A program made the translations under genes and the position numbers. This document shows, piece after piece, positions 27,233-35,802 of a stretch of 64,000 nt of DNA. How positions within the stretch are numbered: the first letter of the stretch is position 1; the number at the start of each line of letters is the position of its first letter. The notes under the pieces were generated by a model that ran no database searches, was not told where the DNA came from, and saw nothing but the letters and a program-made list of their open reading frames with translations. This DNA is from Chloroflexota bacterium. Lineage in GTDB: Bacteria; Chloroflexota; Dormibacteria; Dormibacterales; Dormibacteraceae. The stretch covers positions 1 through 64,000 of the forward strand of contig VBEG01000025.1 in the NCBI GenBank assembly GCA_005882115.1, given 5' to 3'.

Positions 27233-28540
27233 TTGATCGAGCGATACTCGCCGCCCGCCATGCGAGCGGTCTGGTCTGACCAGCACAAGTTCGAGCTCTG
27301 GTTGCGGATCGAGATCCTGGCGTGCGAGGGGTGGGCTTCGCTCGGCCGTATCCCGGAAACCGCCTTGCCGAAGATTCGCAAGGGCACTTTCGACGCGACG
27401 AAGATCGCGGAGGTCGAGTCACGCGTCGGCCACGACGTGATCGCGTTCCTCACCGTCCTCAACGAGTCGATCGGCCAGCCCGAGGCGCGTTACGTCCACC
27501 TCGGCATGACGAGCCAGGACCTGAACGACACCGCGATGGCCGTCCAGATGGTCGAGTCGGCTCAGCTCATCGACCACGAGCTCGCGAAGCTGCGCGAGGC
27601 CGCGGCCGACCTGGCGATCCGCCACCGCCGGACGTTGATGGCCGGCCGGACACACGGCATCGTCGCCGAGCCGATCACTTTTGGGTTCAAGGTCGCGGGT
27701 TGGGTGGCGGAGCTCGACCGGTCGATCGAGCGGCTCAAGAACGCGGCAGACGAGGCAGCGGTCGGGCGCGTCAGCGGCGCGGTAGGAACGCACGCAACCA
27801 TCGATCCGAAAGTCGAGGAGCATGTCTGCGGGCAGCTTGGGCTGAAGGTGGACGTCGTGTCGACGCAGGTCGTCGCGCGCGACCGTCATTCGGGCTTCAT
27901 GTCCGCACTCGCCATCACCGCCGGGACGCTGGAGCGCATCGCGACCGAGATCAGACACCTGCAGCGCAGCGAGATCAGCGAGGCCTTCGAGCCTTTTGGC
28001 AAAGAGCAGAAGGGAAGCTCCGCCATGCCGCACAAGCGAAACCCCGTGTTGACTGAGCGCGTGTGCGGCCTGGCGCGAGTCGTCCGTGGCAACCTGGTGA
28101 CGGCGCTCGAGAACACGGCGTTGTGGCACGAGCGCGACATCAGCCACTCGTCGGCGGAGCGGATCATCTTTCCCGACGCGTGCGCGACGGTTGACTACAT
28201 GACCATCGAGATGAACAAGGTCCTGCGCGGGCTCGAGGTGCGGCCCGAGCGCATGCTCGCGAACCTGCAGTTCGCCGGCGGGGTCGTCTTTTCGCAAAGG
28301 GTCCTGCTGGCCCTCGTCGAGAGCGGAATGTCGCGCGAGGACGCATACCTCGTCGTGCAGAAAGCTGCGATGGAAGCCATGGACGGCACCGGTCCTGGTT
28401 TCCGTGCCTTGCTGGAGAAGAATGACGAGGTCATGAAGCGCATTGGCTCGCGGATGGCTAAGGTCTTCGACGCCTGGTCGGGCCTCGAGCACACCGACCT
28501 CGCGTTCGAGCGCCTGGGTCTGGGAGTATCCGCCACATGA
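27233..28540 (+). CDS. purB: Adenylosuccinate lyase
   Basis: 435 residues from a TTG (MIERYSPPAMRAVWSDQHKF matches the usual MIERY start). Fumarase-superfamily enzyme acting twice, on SAICAR and on adenylosuccinate. The TSQDLNDTAMAVQM, AGRTHGIVAEP and GSSAMPHKRNPVLTER signature loops are all present. purC overlaps its end by ATGA. Confidence 0.95.
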   Translation: MIERYSPPAMRAVWSDQHKFELWLRIEILACEGWASLGRIPETALPKIRKGTFDATKIAEVESRVGHDVIAFLTVLNESIGQPEARYVHLGMTSQDLNDTAMAVQMVESAQLIDHELAKLREAAADLAIRHRRTLMAGRTHGIVAEPITFGFKVAGWVAELDRSIERLKNAADEAAVGRVSGAVGTHATIDPKVEEHVCGQLGLKVDVVSTQVVARDRHSGFMSALAITAGTLERIATEIRHLQRSEISEAFEPFGKEQKGSSAMPHKRNPVLTERVCGLARVVRGNLVTALENTALWHERDISHSSAERIIFPDACATVDYMTIEMNKVLRGLEVRPERMLANLQFAGGVVFSQRVLLALVESGMSREDAYLVVQKAAMEAMDGTGPGFRALLEKNDEVMKRIGSRMAKVFDAWSGLEHTDLAFERLGLGVSAT

Positions 28541-29457
28541 TCGCCGGACCCCCGTTGACGGACACCGAGCTGCCTCTCAAGCTCTTCGCCCGTGGCAAGG
28601 TTCGCGACACTTACGAGCTCAGCAAGGACGAGCTGTTGATGGTCGCCACCGACCGAATCTCGGCGTTTGACCATGTGCTGCCGAACGGCATTCCCGACCG
28701 CGGCAAGGTCCTTACCCAGCTGTCCATATTCTGGTTCTCGCAGACCGACACCTTCCAGCCCAACCACCTGATCTCGGGGATGGTCCCCGACCTGCCCGCC
28801 GTGCTGAAGAACTTTCGAGAGGAGCTCGCGGGCCGGTTCATGGTCGTGCGCAAGGCCAAGCGCATCGATTTCGAGTGCGTGGTCCGCGGCTACCTCGCCG
28901 GCAGTGCGTGGAAGGAGTACGAAGAATCGCAAACCCTGGCCGGCGAGAAGATGCCGCCGGGTTTGCGACAGAGCGAAAAGCTCGCCTATCCCATCTTTTC
29001 GCCCGCGACCAAGGCCGAGACGGGCCATGACGAGAACGTCACGCTCGAGCACATGCAGAAGGAGCTCGGCGAGGAGCTCGCCAATAAGCTTCGCGACGCC
29101 AGCCTCGAGCTCTATAAGTACGCGTCCGAGTTTTCCGCGCGTCGCGGTCTGATCCTGGCCGATACGAAATTCGAGTTCGGCCAGATCGGAGACCAGGTCA
29201 TCCTCATCGACGAGGTACTCACCCCTGACAGCTCCCGCTACTGGGATACGGCGACATACCAGGTCGGCACCTCGCCCGATTCCTATGACAAGCAGTTCGT
29301 GCGCGACTGGCTGAGCCGTTCGGGCTGGGATAAGGAGTCCGACCCGCCAAAGCTTCCAGAGGACGTCGTCGCGCAGACCCGCCTGCGCTACCTCACCGCC
29401 TACCAGCGCCTCGTGGGCAAGCCCCTCTTCCCGCGCAAGCCGAGGAACGAAACCTGA
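28537..29457 (+). CDS. purC: SAICAR synthetase
   Basis: 306 residues, the longer PurC form. ATP-dependent ligation of aspartate to CAIR. Visible motifs: LFARGKVRDTYEL, VATDRISAFDHVLPNGIPDRG, VVRGYLAGSAWKEYEESQT and LADTKFEFG, followed by LIDEVLTPDSSRYW. It is translationally coupled to purB (ATGA). A 220-bp spacer with two hairpins separates it from purS. Confidence 0.96.
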   Translation: MIAGPPLTDTELPLKLFARGKVRDTYELSKDELLMVATDRISAFDHVLPNGIPDRGKVLTQLSIFWFSQTDTFQPNHLISGMVPDLPAVLKNFREELAGRFMVVRKAKRIDFECVVRGYLAGSAWKEYEESQTLAGEKMPPGLRQSEKLAYPIFSPATKAETGHDENVTLEHMQKELGEELANKLRDASLELYKYASEFSARRGLILADTKFEFGQIGDQVILIDEVLTPDSSRYWDTATYQVGTSPDSYDKQFVRDWLSRSGWDKESDPPKLPEDVVAQTRLRYLTAYQRLVGKPLFPRKPRNET

Positions 29458-29515
29458 TCTCGCGATCCCGGCCGGAGGCCCTCGACGGATCTTCGGCGCC
29501 CATGCGGCCCACTGC

Positions 29516-29587
29516 CCCCATGCCTTTGGCATGGGGACGCCAGCAGGTTTCCGCTCCTCATCACCCCCGCGCAACCACGGCGCGGGG
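29516..29587. repeat. Two hairpins in the purC-purS spacer
   Basis: CCCCATGCC-TTT-GGCATGGGG (29516-29536) is a perfect 9-bp stem followed by ACGCCAGCAGGT. A second stem, CCCCGCG (29565-29571) / CGCGGGG (29581-29587), is followed by ACCCC. Both end in GGGGAC, as does the hairpin at 29959-29985. Neither has a T tract. The spacer (29458-29677) has no supported ORF. They may be dispersed repeats or mRNA-stabilising/processing structures. Confidence 0.6.
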
Positions 29588-29677
29588 ACCCCGGAAGGTG
29601 TGCGCTCGCTCCGGTGCTCGGCCGCGCCTAGCATCTGGACCACCTGTGCACCGAATCTCTCGCCGAGGTCTCCTGCC

Positions 29678-29935
29678 ATGATCGCGCGCGTGATCGTTAC
29701 CCCCAAGCCTGTGGTCAACGACCCCCAGGGACTGACGGTCAAGCAAGGCCTCACGTCGCTTGGCTTTCGCGAGGTTTCCGACGTGAGGATCGGCAAGTAC
29801 ATCGAGGTCAACCTGGACACTTCAAGCGAGCACGAGGCGCGAGAGCGCGTCGAGGCGATGTGCCGGCAGCTGCTCGCGAACCACGTGATCGAAGACTTTC
29901 GCTTCGACATCGAGCCGGAGCACAAGCGCCGTTGA
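29678..29935 (+). CDS. purS: Phosphoribosylformylglycinamidine synthase subunit PurS
   Basis: 85 residues from the ATG at 29678. The short family start [23 protein letters not shown] fits PurS, as does GKYIEVNLD, then [17 protein letters not shown]. PurS dimers bridge PurL and PurQ for ammonia transfer. The ORF-track start at 29531 lies in the hairpin spacer and is rejected. Confidence 0.93.
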   Translation: MIARVIVTPKPVVNDPQGLTVKQGLTSLGFREVSDVRIGKYIEVNLDTSSEHEARERVEAMCRQLLANHVIEDFRFDIEPEHKRR

Positions 29936-29958
29936 AGTTCGTAGTCGTCGCCTTCGCA

Positions 29959-29985
29959 CCCCACGAAATCTGCGATTTCGTGGGG
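29959..29985. repeat. 12-bp-stem hairpin in the purS-purQ spacer
   Basis: CCCCACGAAATC (29959-29970) and GATTTCGTGGGG (29974-29985) form a perfect 12-bp stem with loop TGC, then ACCCCGCGACG. It fills most of the 82-bp gap between genes that otherwise overlap or abut, and resembles the hairpins before purS. Confidence 0.65.
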
Positions 29986-30017
29986 ACCCCGCGACGACGC
30001 TCTGGGTGGAGAGCGCT

Positions 30018-30722
30018 GTGAAATTTGGAGTCGTCGTCTTCCCCGGCACGTGGTCGGACCGCGATTGCGGATGGGTGATCGACCAGGTACTGGGTCAGGA
30101 GCTGACCTATCTGTGGCACAAGGATGCCGACCTCAAGGGCTGCGACTGCATCATCCTGCCCGGCGGCTTTGCGTATGGCGACTACCTGCGCACCGGCGCG
30201 ATCGCGAGATTTGCGCCTGTGATGGAGAAGGTCGGCGAGTTCGCCGACAGGGGTGGCCTGGTCTGGGGAATCTGCAACGGCTTCCAGGTCCTGTGTGAAG
30301 CCGGCCTGCTGCCCGGGGCTTTGATCCGCAACGCGTCGCTCGAGTTTCGTTGCGAGTGGACCAACCTCGCCGTCGAACGCACAGACCTCGCCTTCACATC
30401 GCAATGCGAGGAGCGCGAGGTGTTGCGCGTCCCCATCGCTCACGGTGAGGGCAGCTACTTCGCGGATCCTGCGACACTTTCGCACCTGGAGCAGCGGGGT
30501 CAGGTGGTTTTCCGATACTGCGACGCCAACGGTCGAGTCGTCCCGAATGCAAACCCAAACGGGTCTCTGCACAACATCGCCGGCATCGTCAATGCGCGCG
30601 GCAACGTGCTCGGCATGATGCCGCACCCTGAGCGCTGCTCCGAAGCCGAGCTCGGGGGCACCGATGGGCTCAAGCTGTTTCGTTCGGTCGCGGAAAGCGC
30701 GATGAAGGTGCTGGTGTCTTGA
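30018..30722 (+). CDS. purQ: Phosphoribosylformylglycinamidine synthase subunit PurQ
   Basis: 234 residues from the GTG at 30018, which has GGAG 6 bases upstream; the GTG at 30006 is less likely. Class I glutaminase with [14 protein letters not shown], nucleophile Cys in WGICNGFQ (about 85) and MMPHPER near the C-terminus. It supplies ammonia to PurL. purL starts within its stop (TTGA). Confidence 0.95.
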   Translation: MKFGVVVFPGTWSDRDCGWVIDQVLGQELTYLWHKDADLKGCDCIILPGGFAYGDYLRTGAIARFAPVMEKVGEFADRGGLVWGICNGFQVLCEAGLLPGALIRNASLEFRCEWTNLAVERTDLAFTSQCEEREVLRVPIAHGEGSYFADPATLSHLEQRGQVVFRYCDANGRVVPNANPNGSLHNIAGIVNARGNVLGMMPHPERCSEAELGGTDGLKLFRSVAESAMKVLVS

Positions 30723-32911
30723 GTATCAAGTCCGTGGACGAGCGCAGGCTCAGGGAGGTTGCGCTCACCCCGGATGAGTACCGGGCGATCCTCGAGCAGC
30801 TGAAGCGAGCCCCCAACGAGGTGGAGCTGGGCATGCTCGGCGTCCTCTGGTCAGAGCATTGCTCGTACAAGAGCTCCAAGGCGCTGCTGCGCCGTCTGCC
30901 GTCGTCCGGACCGGGTGTGGTCCAGGGCCCCGGCGAGAACGCCGGAGCGGTCGAGATCGGCGACGGCTGGGCCGCGGTCTTCAAGGTCGAGTCGCACAAC
31001 CACCCCTCCGCGATAGAGCCCTACCAGGGGGCGGCCACCGGCGTCGGCGGCATCATCCGCGACGTGATCGCGATGGGCGCGCGCCCGATCGCGCTCCTGA
31101 ACTCGCTGCGTTTCGGCCCGATGCCCGCCTCCAGCCGCCACTTCGAAGGAGTGGTCGCCGGTATCGGCGGTTACGGCAACTGCATTGGAATTCCAACTGT
31201 CGGCGGCGAGGTCTACTTCGAGGAGTGCTACGCGAACAACCCGTTGGTGAACGCGATGTGCGTCGGCCTGGTGCGCACGGACCAGCTCATGCGCGCTCGC
31301 GCCGAGGGTACGGGCAACAGCCTTGTTCTGGTCGGTGCCGACACTGGTCGCGACGGCATCCACGGCGCGTCGTTCGCCTCGCTCGAGCTCGACGAGCGCA
31401 GCTCTGAACGCAGGCCGGCGGTGCAGGTGGGCAATCCGTTTCTCGAGAAATGCCTCCTCGAGGCGTGCATGGATCTGTCGCACACCGACGCCGTGATCGC
31501 GATCCAGGACCTGGGCGCGGCCGGGCTGACATCCGCCGTGGCGGAATGCGCGGGCCGCGTCGACGGGGCCGGCGCCCGTATCGACGTCGCGCGAGTGCCG
31601 CGGCGTGAACGAGGCATGACGCCCTATGACGTGATGCTGTCGGAATCGCAGGAACGGATGCTCGTGGTCGTGCAACGCGGCCGCGAGCGTGAGGTCGAGA
31701 GCATCTTCGAAGCGTGGGACCTTACCTCCGCCGCGATCGGCGAGGTCACGGGTGACGGGCTGCTCACAGTGTTCGACGGTCGCGACGAGGTTGCGCGTCT
31801 GCCGGTCAAGCTCCTGACCGACGGCGCGCCGATGCGGCGCCTCGTCGGCTTCGCGCCCGAGCCGCCGTACGGGCTCGACGTCGACGCCCTGCCCCCGCCG
31901 GCCGATCCAGGCGCTTCGCTGCTGCGCCTGCTGGCCAGCCCCAACCTGACCAGCCGCCGCGGCTTGTTTCGGCGCTACGACCACATGGTCGGTGACTCGA
32001 CCGTGATCGCACCCGGCGGCGACGCCGCGATGCTGCGCGTCAAGGGGACTCGTCTGGGACTTGCGATGACCACCGACTGCAACGCGCGCTATTGCCACCT
32101 CGACCCTCACCTCGGCGCTCAGCTGGCCGTCGCGGAGGCGGCGCGCAACATCGTGGCCACGGGCGCGCGCCCTCTTGCGGTGACCGACTGTCTGAACTTC
32201 GCCAATCCCGACCGGCCCGAGGTGTATTGGGAGCTCGAGGAGGCGGTCGCGGGCCTCGCGCATGCGTGCCGGTTGCTGGATCTGCCTGTCGTCAGCGGCA
32301 ACGTCAGCCTCTACAACGACAGCAACGGCGAGTCCGCGATCTACCCCACGCCTGTGATCGGGATGGTCGGCGTGATCGACGACTACGAGAAACGCCTGGG
32401 GGCGGGGCTTCGCGTGGAGGGCGACTTCGTGCTCATGATCGGCTCGACCCACAACGACCTCGGCGGGAGCGAATACCTGAAGGTCGAGCACGGGCACGTC
32501 GCCGGCCGGCCTCCCGCCCTCGACCTGACGCGAGAGAAGGCTGTGCACAGGTTGATCCTCGCTGCCGCGCAGAGCGGCTACCTGCACTCGGCGCATGACT
32601 GCGCCGAGGGCGGCATGCTCGTCGGCCTGGCGGAGTGCTGCTTGCTGGGCGGCATCGGCGTCCGTTGCCCGGCGGTGAGACCCGAGCCGCCGCTGCGCCT
32701 GGACGCCGCGTTCTTTGCGGAATCGCCGAGCCGCTTCATCGTCAGCGCCGCGTCCCGCGCGATGCCGGAGATGCAATCCCTCGCGCGACGCCACAATGTC
32801 GAGCTGTCGCTGCTAGGCCTGGCCGGCGGAGACTCGATCGAATTCGAAGGCCAGCTCAAGGTTTCGCTCGCCGAGCTGCGCGCTGCCTGGGAATCGATGG
32901 TGGCCGTCTAG
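30719..32911 (+). CDS. purL: Phosphoribosylformylglycinamidine synthase subunit PurL (small type)
   Basis: 730 residues from a TTG that overlaps the purQ stop. AIR synthase-like fold in tandem: [48 protein letters not shown] and [11 protein letters not shown]. It converts FGAR to FGAM with PurS and PurQ. Two bases separate its stop from the purF ATG. Confidence 0.96.
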   Translation: MSIKSVDERRLREVALTPDEYRAILEQLKRAPNEVELGMLGVLWSEHCSYKSSKALLRRLPSSGPGVVQGPGENAGAVEIGDGWAAVFKVESHNHPSAIEPYQGAATGVGGIIRDVIAMGARPIALLNSLRFGPMPASSRHFEGVVAGIGGYGNCIGIPTVGGEVYFEECYANNPLVNAMCVGLVRTDQLMRARAEGTGNSLVLVGADTGRDGIHGASFASLELDERSSERRPAVQVGNPFLEKCLLEACMDLSHTDAVIAIQDLGAAGLTSAVAECAGRVDGAGARIDVARVPRRERGMTPYDVMLSESQERMLVVVQRGREREVESIFEAWDLTSAAIGEVTGDGLLTVFDGRDEVARLPVKLLTDGAPMRRLVGFAPEPPYGLDVDALPPPADPGASLLRLLASPNLTSRRGLFRRYDHMVGDSTVIAPGGDAAMLRVKGTRLGLAMTTDCNARYCHLDPHLGAQLAVAEAARNIVATGARPLAVTDCLNFANPDRPEVYWELEEAVAGLAHACRLLDLPVVSGNVSLYNDSNGESAIYPTPVIGMVGVIDDYEKRLGAGLRVEGDFVLMIGSTHNDLGGSEYLKVEHGHVAGRPPALDLTREKAVHRLILAAAQSGYLHSAHDCAEGGMLVGLAECCLLGGIGVRCPAVRPEPPLRLDAAFFAESPSRFIVSAASRAMPEMQSLARRHNVELSLLGLAGGDSIEFEGQLKVSLAELRAAWESMVAV

Positions 32912-32913
32912 CG

Positions 32914-34611
32914 ATGTGTGGAGTTTTTGGGATCTGCGCCACGCAAGGCGTCGACGTCGCCAACCTCACCTACTTCGGGCTGTTCTCGCTGCAGCATCGC
33001 GGCCAGGAGTCGGCCGGCATCGCGGTGTCCGACGGTTCGTCGATCCGCGTGCAGCGCGACATGGGCCTGGTCGCGCAGGTTTTCTCCCCTGCGCAGATCA
33101 AGGACCTGGGCGAGGGGTCGATCCTCGCGCTTGGCCACACGCGCTACTCGACGACTGGATCGAGCCGGGCCGAGAACGCGCACCCACTTCCGTTTCATCA
33201 CCCCAGCCTCGGACCGGGCGCCATCGCGCACAACGGCAACCTGCTGAACGCCCAATCGCTGCGCACGCAGCTGGAAGACCAGGGGGTCGTCTTCGAGACA
33301 GCTCTCGATACCGAGGTGATGGCGCGGCTCATCGAGAACACGCACGGCCGGACCTGGGAAGAGGTCATCCGCAGGACTTTCGCGCGCGTCGTTGGGGCCT
33401 ACTCGTGCGGCATCATCACGCCTCGCCAGCTCATCGCGCTCCGCGACCCGTTTGGGTTCCGGCCGCTGTGCATCGGCTACATTCCGCTGGCAGGACAGCC
33501 CGCGCACGTGATCGCGTCCGAGACCTGCGCGCTGGACACCGTGCACGCGAACTTCGTGCGCGAGGTGCAACCCGGCGAGATGGTGATCATGGACGAGCAC
33601 GGGGTGCACAGCGTCAGCTTCCAGGCATCCAACAAGCACGCGATGTGCGTCTTCGAGTTCATCTACTTCGCACGGCCCGACTCCATCCTCAAGAACTGCG
33701 AGCTGGAGGACGCGCGCATTCGGATGGGCCACGAGCTGGCTCAGGAAGCGCCAGTCGACGCCGATATGGTGGTCGCGTTTCCCGACTCGGGCACTCCGGC
33801 GGCGATTGGCTACGCGGAAGCGGCCGGCATTCCCTTCCGCGAGGCCTTGATGAAGAGCCGCTACATCAACCGGACATTCATCCAGCCGGACCAGTCGCTC
33901 CGCGAGGCCGGCGTGATGCTCAAGCTCAACGCTCTACCGCGCTCGATCAGAGGAAAGAGGCTGATCGCGGTCGACGACTCGATCGTCCGCGGCACCACCT
34001 CCCGCCGCATCATCGAGCGGCTTCGCGCTGCCGGGGCGAGCGAGATTCACATGCGTATCTCCAGCCCCCCAATGCGATATCCGTGCTTCATGGGGGTTGA
34101 CATCGGCTCCACCAAGGAGCTCATCGCGGCCGGCCGCTCGGTCGACGAGGTGCGTCGCCAGATCGGCGCCGACTCGCTTCACTATCTTTCGATCCCGGGC
34201 TTGATCCGGGCGATCGGGCGAGGGACCGCGCAGGAGTTCTGCCGCGCCTGCTTCGACGGCTCGTACCCGGTGCCCGTCCCGCAGCGGCGAGGGGTTGTCG
34301 TACGCCGCGGCCGGCGTCGACATCGAGGCCTACGAGCGCGTGCTGGAGCGGGTCAAGCCGCTGATCGCGGCCACGCAGGGCAAGGAGGTCGCTGTCGGCG
34401 TCGGGCCGTTCGCGGGCCTCTACGCCCTGCCCGGCGGTGGACACCTCGCGGCCAGCACCGACGGCGTCGGCACCAAGATCAAGGTGGCGATCGCCACCGG
34501 CAACCACCGCGTCATCGGCTCCGACATCGTGAACCACTGCGTCAACGACATCGCGACAGCCCGCGCGCGACCCCTTTTCTTTCTCGACTACTTCGCCACA
34601 GGAAAACTTGA
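32914..34611 (+). CDS. purF: Amidophosphoribosyltransferase, with an unexpected 3' read-through
   Basis: The ATG at 32914 gives MCGVFGI with the nucleophile Cys2, so there is no propeptide. The glutaminase domain has LQHRGQESAGIAVSDG and GHTRYSTTGSS. The PRTase domain has VVAFPDSGTPAAIGYAEAAG and LIAVDDSIVRGTTSRRI (PRPP loop). Conserved sequence ends at YPVPVPQ, about residue 457, the normal PurF end. The frame then stays open for 108 Arg/Ala/Gly-rich residues, overlapping purM by 317 bases. The tail looks like out-of-frame purM, so a lost stop or a sequence indel near 34285 is likely. A true product probably ends near 34290. Confidence 0.9.
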   Translation: MCGVFGICATQGVDVANLTYFGLFSLQHRGQESAGIAVSDGSSIRVQRDMGLVAQVFSPAQIKDLGEGSILALGHTRYSTTGSSRAENAHPLPFHHPSLGPGAIAHNGNLLNAQSLRTQLEDQGVVFETALDTEVMARLIENTHGRTWEEVIRRTFARVVGAYSCGIITPRQLIALRDPFGFRPLCIGYIPLAGQPAHVIASETCALDTVHANFVREVQPGEMVIMDEHGVHSVSFQASNKHAMCVFEFIYFARPDSILKNCELEDARIRMGHELAQEAPVDADMVVAFPDSGTPAAIGYAEAAGIPFREALMKSRYINRTFIQPDQSLREAGVMLKLNALPRSIRGKRLIAVDDSIVRGTTSRRIIERLRAAGASEIHMRISSPPMRYPCFMGVDIGSTKELIAAGRSVDEVRRQIGADSLHYLSIPGLIRAIGRGTAQEFCRACFDGSYPVPVPQRRGVVVRRGRRRHRGLRARAGAGQAADRGHAGQGGRCRRRAVRGPLRPARRWTPRGQHRRRRHQDQGGDRHRQPPRHRLRHREPLRQRHRDSPRATPFLSRLLRHRKT

Positions 34612-35233
34612 GCCTGACGTTTTCGCGCAGCTGATCGAAGGCATGACATCGGCCTGTGGCGAGGCGGGATGCGCCTTGCTCGGCGGCGAGACCGCGGAGA
34701 TGCCCGGCGTCTACGCGCTGGGCGACTACGACCTGGCGGGCTTCATCGTCGGCATGGTCGAGGCCGGTTCACGTCGCGAGCCGATCAAGGCTGGCGACCT
34801 ACTCGTCGGGCTGCCCTCGACCGGCTTGCATACGAATGGTTACTCGCTCGCGCGCAAGGTGTTCGCCAACGTGCCTCTGAGCGGTGTGCTCGCGGACGAG
34901 CTGATGGCGCCGCATGTTTCTTATCTGGGCGACCTGGCCGGCATCCGCTGGAAGGGCGCCGCGCACATCACAGGTGGTGGGATCCTGGGCAACCTACCGC
35001 GCTGCCTGCCCGACGGAATCGCCGCGCGCCTGGACCGTGCGGCGTGGACGGTCCCGCCGATCTTCGACCTCATCCGGGAACGGGGTCGCGTCGCCGACGA
35101 TGAGATGTACGCGACGTTCAACATGGGGCTGGGCATGATCCTGGTCGTCGCCCGCGAGGCTGTTCCACCGGGAGCGTTGGTAGTCGGCCAGGTCGTCCGC
35201 CAGACCGGCCCCGAGCGGGTGATGATCAGCTGA
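34295..35233 (+). CDS. purM: Phosphoribosylformylglycinamidine cyclo-ligase (AIR synthetase)
   Basis: 312 residues from a TTG (MSYAAAGVDIEAYERVLERV). The core motifs are present: HLAASTDGVGTKIKVA, GSDIVNHCVNDI, LGGETAEMPGVY and HITGGGILGNLPR. It is about 30 residues shorter than usual; the missing part is near the C-terminus after FNMGLGMILVV. It closes the imidazole ring of FGAM to AIR. The reading frame upstream of the TTG is open into purF, so a PurF-PurM fusion by frameshift cannot be excluded. Confidence 0.93.
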   Translation: MSYAAAGVDIEAYERVLERVKPLIAATQGKEVAVGVGPFAGLYALPGGGHLAASTDGVGTKIKVAIATGNHRVIGSDIVNHCVNDIATARARPLFFLDYFATGKLEPDVFAQLIEGMTSACGEAGCALLGGETAEMPGVYALGDYDLAGFIVGMVEAGSRREPIKAGDLLVGLPSTGLHTNGYSLARKVFANVPLSGVLADELMAPHVSYLGDLAGIRWKGAAHITGGGILGNLPRCLPDGIAARLDRAAWTVPPIFDLIRERGRVADDEMYATFNMGLGMILVVAREAVPPGALVVGQVVRQTGPERVMIS

Positions 35234-35802
35234 AGATCGGAGTCTGCGTCTCGGGTCAGGGAACCAACCTACGCAATCTCGTCGAGCACGGGATCAACGT
35301 CGTCGCCGTCGCCACGAACCGACCGTCGTGCGGAGGCGCCGCCTACGCGCGTGAGCAACGCATTCCACTGGGTGAGCTGTCGCAGAAGGCCTTTGAGTCA
35401 GCGGAGGCTCGGGACATGGCGATGCGCGATTTCTTCCGTGACCATCGCGTCGAGATGGTGGTCGACGCGGGCTACGACCGCATCCACACGAGGCCTTTTC
35501 TCGACGCCTTTGCAAACCGGCTCATCAACGTGCACCCGTCGCTGCTGCCGCAGTTCGCCGGAGGCATGGACGCCATCGAGCGCGCCTTGGCGAGCGGCGC
35601 GCGGGAAACTGGGGCGACCGTGCACCTGGTGACCGCAGACGTTGACGCCGGGCCCATCCTGCTTCAGCAGGCGGTCCCGATCCGTGTCGGCGACACGGTG
35701 CAGACTCTGCGCGAGAGGGTGCGCGAAGCGGAACACCGAATCCTGCCGCAGGCTGTGCGGCTCATGGAGGCACGGCTTGCCAACCGCTCTTCTGTCCGTT
35801 AG
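35230..35802 (+). CDS. purN: Phosphoribosylglycinamide formyltransferase, apparent CTG start
   Basis: 190 residues if read from the CTG at 35230, which overlaps the purM stop as CTGA. The conserved N-terminus KIGVCVSGQGTNLRNLVEHG lies directly after that CTG. No ATG, GTG or TTG occurs in frame before the ATG at 35416, which would remove a third of the enzyme. Catalytic segments INVHPSLLPQFAGG and TADVDAGPILLQQ are present. It formylates GAR with 10-formyl-THF. The purH Shine-Dalgarno lies inside its last codons. Confidence 0.88.
   Translation: MKIGVCVSGQGTNLRNLVEHGINVVAVATNRPSCGGAAYAREQRIPLGELSQKAFESAEARDMAMRDFFRDHRVEMVVDAGYDRIHTRPFLDAFANRLINVHPSLLPQFAGGMDAIERALASGARETGATVHLVTADVDAGPILLQQAVPIRVGDTVQTLRERVREAEHRILPQAVRLMEARLANRSSVR

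Noticed and set aside
30851-32794. 647-residue minus-strand ORF opposite purL
   Set aside because: Arg/His/Asp-rich shadow of purL with no recognisable motif.
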